From contig LS997566.1 of NCBI GenBank assembly GCA_000469685.2, forward strand, positions 6,678,491 to 6,742,490: DNA of 64,000 bases, in the 5' to 3' direction. Source of the stretch: Haemonchus contortus (Eukaryota; Nematoda; Chromadorea; Rhabditida; Trichostrongylidae). Within the stretch, counting starts at the first letter, position 1. Every line of letters starts with the position of its first letter. Shown here piece after piece: positions 60,597-64,000 of this stretch. The translations under genes were made by a program, and so were the position numbers. Under the pieces are notes generated by a model, which worked only from the letters and a program-made list of their open reading frames with translations, made no database searches and was not told the origin of the DNA.

Positions 60597-60620
60597 TCCC
60601 CCCTCCCCCCCCCCCTCCCC
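60597..60620. repeat. C-rich homopolymer-like run
   Basis: CCCCCTCCCCCCCCCCCCTC, low complexity. The exact length may be affected by assembly. Confidence 0.8.
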
Positions 60621-61269
60621 TGTGAAATTCGCTATGTAAACTTTCTATTTTATCGCCTTTCCCTGAAAGTCTCACTGTCATCTGAGCTTTTTCCAGAACG
60701 TCCTGCTTAACGAAGATGTCACGCTTCCGCAGAAATCTTTTTTAATTGGCTCGCTTTTTCTACGGAATAACGGCACGTGTCTGCATTTTTTCAGAAGTGT
60801 ACTTGGAGTTTTCACCGAAAACGTCGCCCTTACGGATAAAAAAAAAAACTCGACTCGGGGACATAATGACATCCCGCTTCCACTGTCAACAGGGGTTTGC
60901 TCACGTTCACCTATTCAAAAAGGTATGGGCTTCTATCTCATGACATACATTTTTTCCAGAACTACCCAACTGGGAGGTTTTATTTGGATTCTGTTCTGAA
61001 GCCATCGTGCCATTTTCAGAATTAGAATTGGCAGTTACTAGATTCCGAAGAGTGAACTATGTTTACGAAACGAGAAGTTAAGAGTCCTTACCGTAATGCT
61101 CGTTGATAGGTCGGTATCTGAGTACGACATCTTTACTCCAGATAGGGTATGAAGGTTGGTCGAGCCTTCAGTTACTCAGTCAAAGTTCCCATTCACTCAT
61201 CCATCTGGCAGATAGTATAGTAATGATATATCGGTTGAAGACAGAGACCCATGCTGGAGTGGTGCCAAG

Positions 61270-61440
61270 TGTCGTCGTAACCGGACATATGATCCCAGGA
61301 TCGAATCACAAATCGATATCCTCAAAAGCCAAGCGGTCTAACATTCCTCCGAGGTCAGTTGTCATGGAAGGGGTGTAACAGATCAGCTTGATCGGCATAA
61401 GCACATCGTAAGATGGTTACTTGGTACCAAAAACTAGTTC
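61270..61440 (+). repeat. SINE-like repeat copy (family 1), sense
   Basis: A B-box-like CCAGGATCGAATCACAAATCG is followed by GATATCCTC, GCCAAGCGGTCTAACATTCC, TCCGAGGTCAGTTGTCATGG and TTGGTACCAAAAACTAG. Confidence 0.5.
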
Positions 61441-62831
61441 TTCCCACATTCCTTCGCACCGCTCGGGTACATCCCTTCAAACCTCAAGACCTGGGGTACA
61501 TAAATCCCGCATCTTCGATCCCGTATATTTAATCTGTATATATTATCTGATTCTTTATTTCAATTATCATCGTTGGCTGGATGGAGCAAAGAAGTAGTAA
61601 GGCTTCGTTTGACCGTGAACATCCACGTGACCATCTTTGTGCTGCGACTGGTACTCATTATAGTATTCCATTAATAAGTCAAATCGGAGCCTAATTGGCT
61701 TCATATGGAAAAATTATAGGGATGTTTTCGTATTCTGCACTATTTTTGTACTACCCGCTCTGAAGCCATCCCGAATAGGCGATATCATTTTTAACGGGCT
61801 TCGGGAGACGTCTTCTCACGTCTGTGCATTGGGAAAGGGATCAGAACATCAGAATTTTTACTTCACCCGTTAAGGAGGCACCAAATTCTACTATTTTAAA
61901 AGTTGCCCTGCATGGGGTGAAGGAAAAGGTCTTCCAAGGACAGAATTCTTCCTGAGCTTGTCAAGACTCAATCAGGGCAATGTCAGGTATCAGACCTCTC
62001 AGCGGAAACGAGAGCCCTGCCTGGGACGGAACGGAACCTTCTCCGTTCTTTGGAGTCATTGTGCTTCACTCATGAGTCCTAGACCAAAGAGATGAATCGA
62101 TGTCTACCACATCATTCTTTTCTACTTTATCGACTAGTTCTACCCGATACTGCATTGCAATATGAGTCCTATGGGAGTTTTGGTTTTGCTCTTCTACCAT
62201 CCATATCTTGCAATAAACACCGAGAGTCTGAAAGATTTATGAATGCCATATGTGGGTGTCCATTGCGGGAGAAAAGTGCGGCATCTGTTTTTCTTGCTTC
62301 ATATCCTTACTGGCCCATTTTAAAGCCCAATTGCTCTCTATGATATTATAATGCCCTTTTTTCGGTTTTTTATGATTGATTTGGCAGTCTCATTTTCAGA
62401 GGCTTGCTCAGCCGTCTGATTATGAACTTTTTATTTTAATTCGCTGCGAACTCCTCGCCTACGCGACATCAGACGTGACATCCAATAAAATCCCGGGGGC
62501 GCGAACCGCTTTTTTCAGTTCTTTTTTTTAGTCACTCAAAAAATGTTCGGGCCAGAATTTTGCATAACGACCAAAAATTTATGTACTTTCGAGAATGCAA
62601 GTGCTGTCAGCTTTGATTTTTTGGTTTTCCCCACTGTTAGCAAGGTTTTGGGGGAGGGTTTGATATTGTTTCTCCCACAGAGAGTACACCAAAGAAAGCG
62701 CCCAGTAAGGCTGCATGGTGTAAGGGATAAGGAACGCGCCAGGTGATGCGGGAGGTATGTCCTGCTGGCCTGCTGACCTGCTTGGGCTTGGGTTCCGTTT
62801 AGGAGGTGTTGTTTTCGTGTTCAATGCTGTT
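61441..62831. other. Stretch with no recognised gene
   Basis: AT-rich and stop-rich. The longest open frames are 83 codons or fewer without motifs. Confidence 0.35.
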
Positions 62832-63060
62832 CATGGGATACGCTTCCCACACTCGAGTTCCATTTAGAATCGTAGTGGCTTTTCAAGTCGGTATGTGGGA
62901 TGCTGTGTACAAAACAGTGCTTTTACCCCACCAGATGATTCTGGAACCAATTAACCGACCCTGAAAAAAGGAAAACTCGCTTGTCCTGGGCAAGTAGCGA
63001 TCCGAGATTCGATCTTGAAGCCGCTTTGGGATGGGACGTTTTCATGCTTTTCCCTTATCG
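62832..63060 (-). repeat. SINE-like repeat copy (family 1), antisense
   Basis: In plus-strand order it shows the complement of the family tail (CTCGAGTTCCATTTAGAATCGTAGTGG), the complement of the core (TTCTGGAACCAATTAACCGACC) and the complement of a B-box (GATCCGAGATTCGATC). Confidence 0.6.
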
Positions 63061-64000
63061 GTGGTGGAAGTGTTAACCTTTGTGCCGGAAGGGGCCACTA
63101 CGAGAACTCGATATTCCGGTAATGCCCATTTAATTCACCCTCAGACACGCTGCATCGGAATCGTAGCATGCTTACTCAGTTGATGAAATCTTTAGGTATC
63201 ATTATTTATGAAAATATTATGTATTCCACGCAAATGCTAGCAATAACATGGTAAATTCTCTCAGCAAAAAGATTGCGTAAACTCAGAATATCTTAAGACA
63301 GTCCAGATCCTTTTCTAACTACTCTCTCCACTCTCCAGGCCTAATGAAAGCACTGGCTGTTCCTCGCATTTTTCCATCGCAATTTTTTTCCTTTTTCTTT
63401 ATGAACTTTTTTACTTTACAGTACCGTATTGCCTTCTAAAGCACTTTTGGAGCCAAAATCCAAGTGAAAGGCTTGAAGCTTTCACCCTGTCTTTTGTTGT
63501 TCGGAAACAAATCGGAGTTTCAGTCGTTTCAGCTCCTGAGCCCAACATAACAAACTCTTTGGTGACTGAAGGTTGGCCTGACTGGTATATTAATAATTAC
63601 ATTGATATCATTCTGTTAGCAGTAAACTCTTAAATGAGCCAGAGCCTCTCTCATGAGCCGTTAATTTGAGTGAATGAAGAAAAAATGAAGTTTATCTCCA
63701 CGAAACCAACTTTCACTACATACCCGCTTTCCCTGCTTTAATTAGAGCTCCTATGATCTTGCAGGTAGAGGGAAGCTAAAGAATAGGCTGATCTGAACTT
63801 TTGTATAATTTGTTTTTTCTCATGCTAGTTGATTGACAGCGCCAATTATGGCATTTAGCTGAATGAACTCGTCTAATCTGTGTCTGCCACAAACCATCAA
63901 CATATTCCGTCATATCGCGAGCAAATATCATATAAGAACCGACTTCCGGATTTTTCTTTTACAAAACTCAAGAAGTTCTCAATCTTGAGATGGTCCTGAA
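63061..64000. other. Stretch with no recognised gene
   Basis: AT-rich sequence, no open frame above 60 codons. A short SINE-tail-like word (GCATCGGAATCGTAGCATG, about 63150) is present. Confidence 0.35.

Noticed and set aside
1..64000. CRISPR array, rRNA operon, LTR retrotransposon or phage genes
   Set aside because: No regularly spaced direct repeats with unique spacers, no rRNA-like conserved blocks, no reverse transcriptase (YxDD) or integrase motifs and no paired LTRs were seen on either strand.

Overview
The window reads as nuclear DNA of a nematode, most likely a strongylid (hookworm-like) parasite. Three things suggest this: short coding exons separated by GT...AG introns with T-rich acceptors ending in TTTCAG, very low gene density, and many decayed mobile elements, including two different mariner elements. 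The species assignment is inference. No bacterial-style operons, rRNA genes, CRISPR array or convincing functional tRNA gene is visible.

0.8-6.5 kb (+ strand) holds the one gene I can identify with confidence. It is a multi-exon spermidine/spermine-synthase-like Rossmann methyltransferase-fold protein. I could chain eleven exons with consistent intron phase to about 322 residues ending in a stop codon. Its introns are loaded with repeats: two antisense copies of a tRNA-like SINE-type repeat, a transposon end and a 168-bp foldback.

6.5-37 kb is mostly repeat-rich DNA. It contains two inverted copies of a ~0.5 kb element with terminal inverted repeats (7.7-8.2 and 17.3-17.8 kb), an internally deleted mariner (25.16-25.74 kb), GC-rich repeat blocks, a 44-bp tandem repeat, a near-perfect palindrome, and a full-length mariner with broken transposase (35.89-37.15 kb). 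A few exon-like segments lie between them (10.7, 21.1 and 28.7 kb).

37.9-43.1 kb has the next-best coding signal, on the minus strand: an unrecognised four-exon candidate (37.90-38.64 kb), a lone exon candidate (39.65-39.75 kb), and two adjacent coding segments (42.47-43.13 kb). Of these two, one is coiled-coil-like and the other has a histone-fold-like helical pattern.

44-64 kb is dominated by further SINE-like copies (44.9, 47.1, 53.1, 54.1, 55.0, 60.3, 61.3 and 62.8 kb), a ~200-bp foldback at 50.8 kb, a GC-rich repeat at 49.1 kb and one small minus-strand ORF candidate (49.7-49.9 kb). Beyond the first gene, functional relationships among the candidates cannot be inferred from sequence alone.
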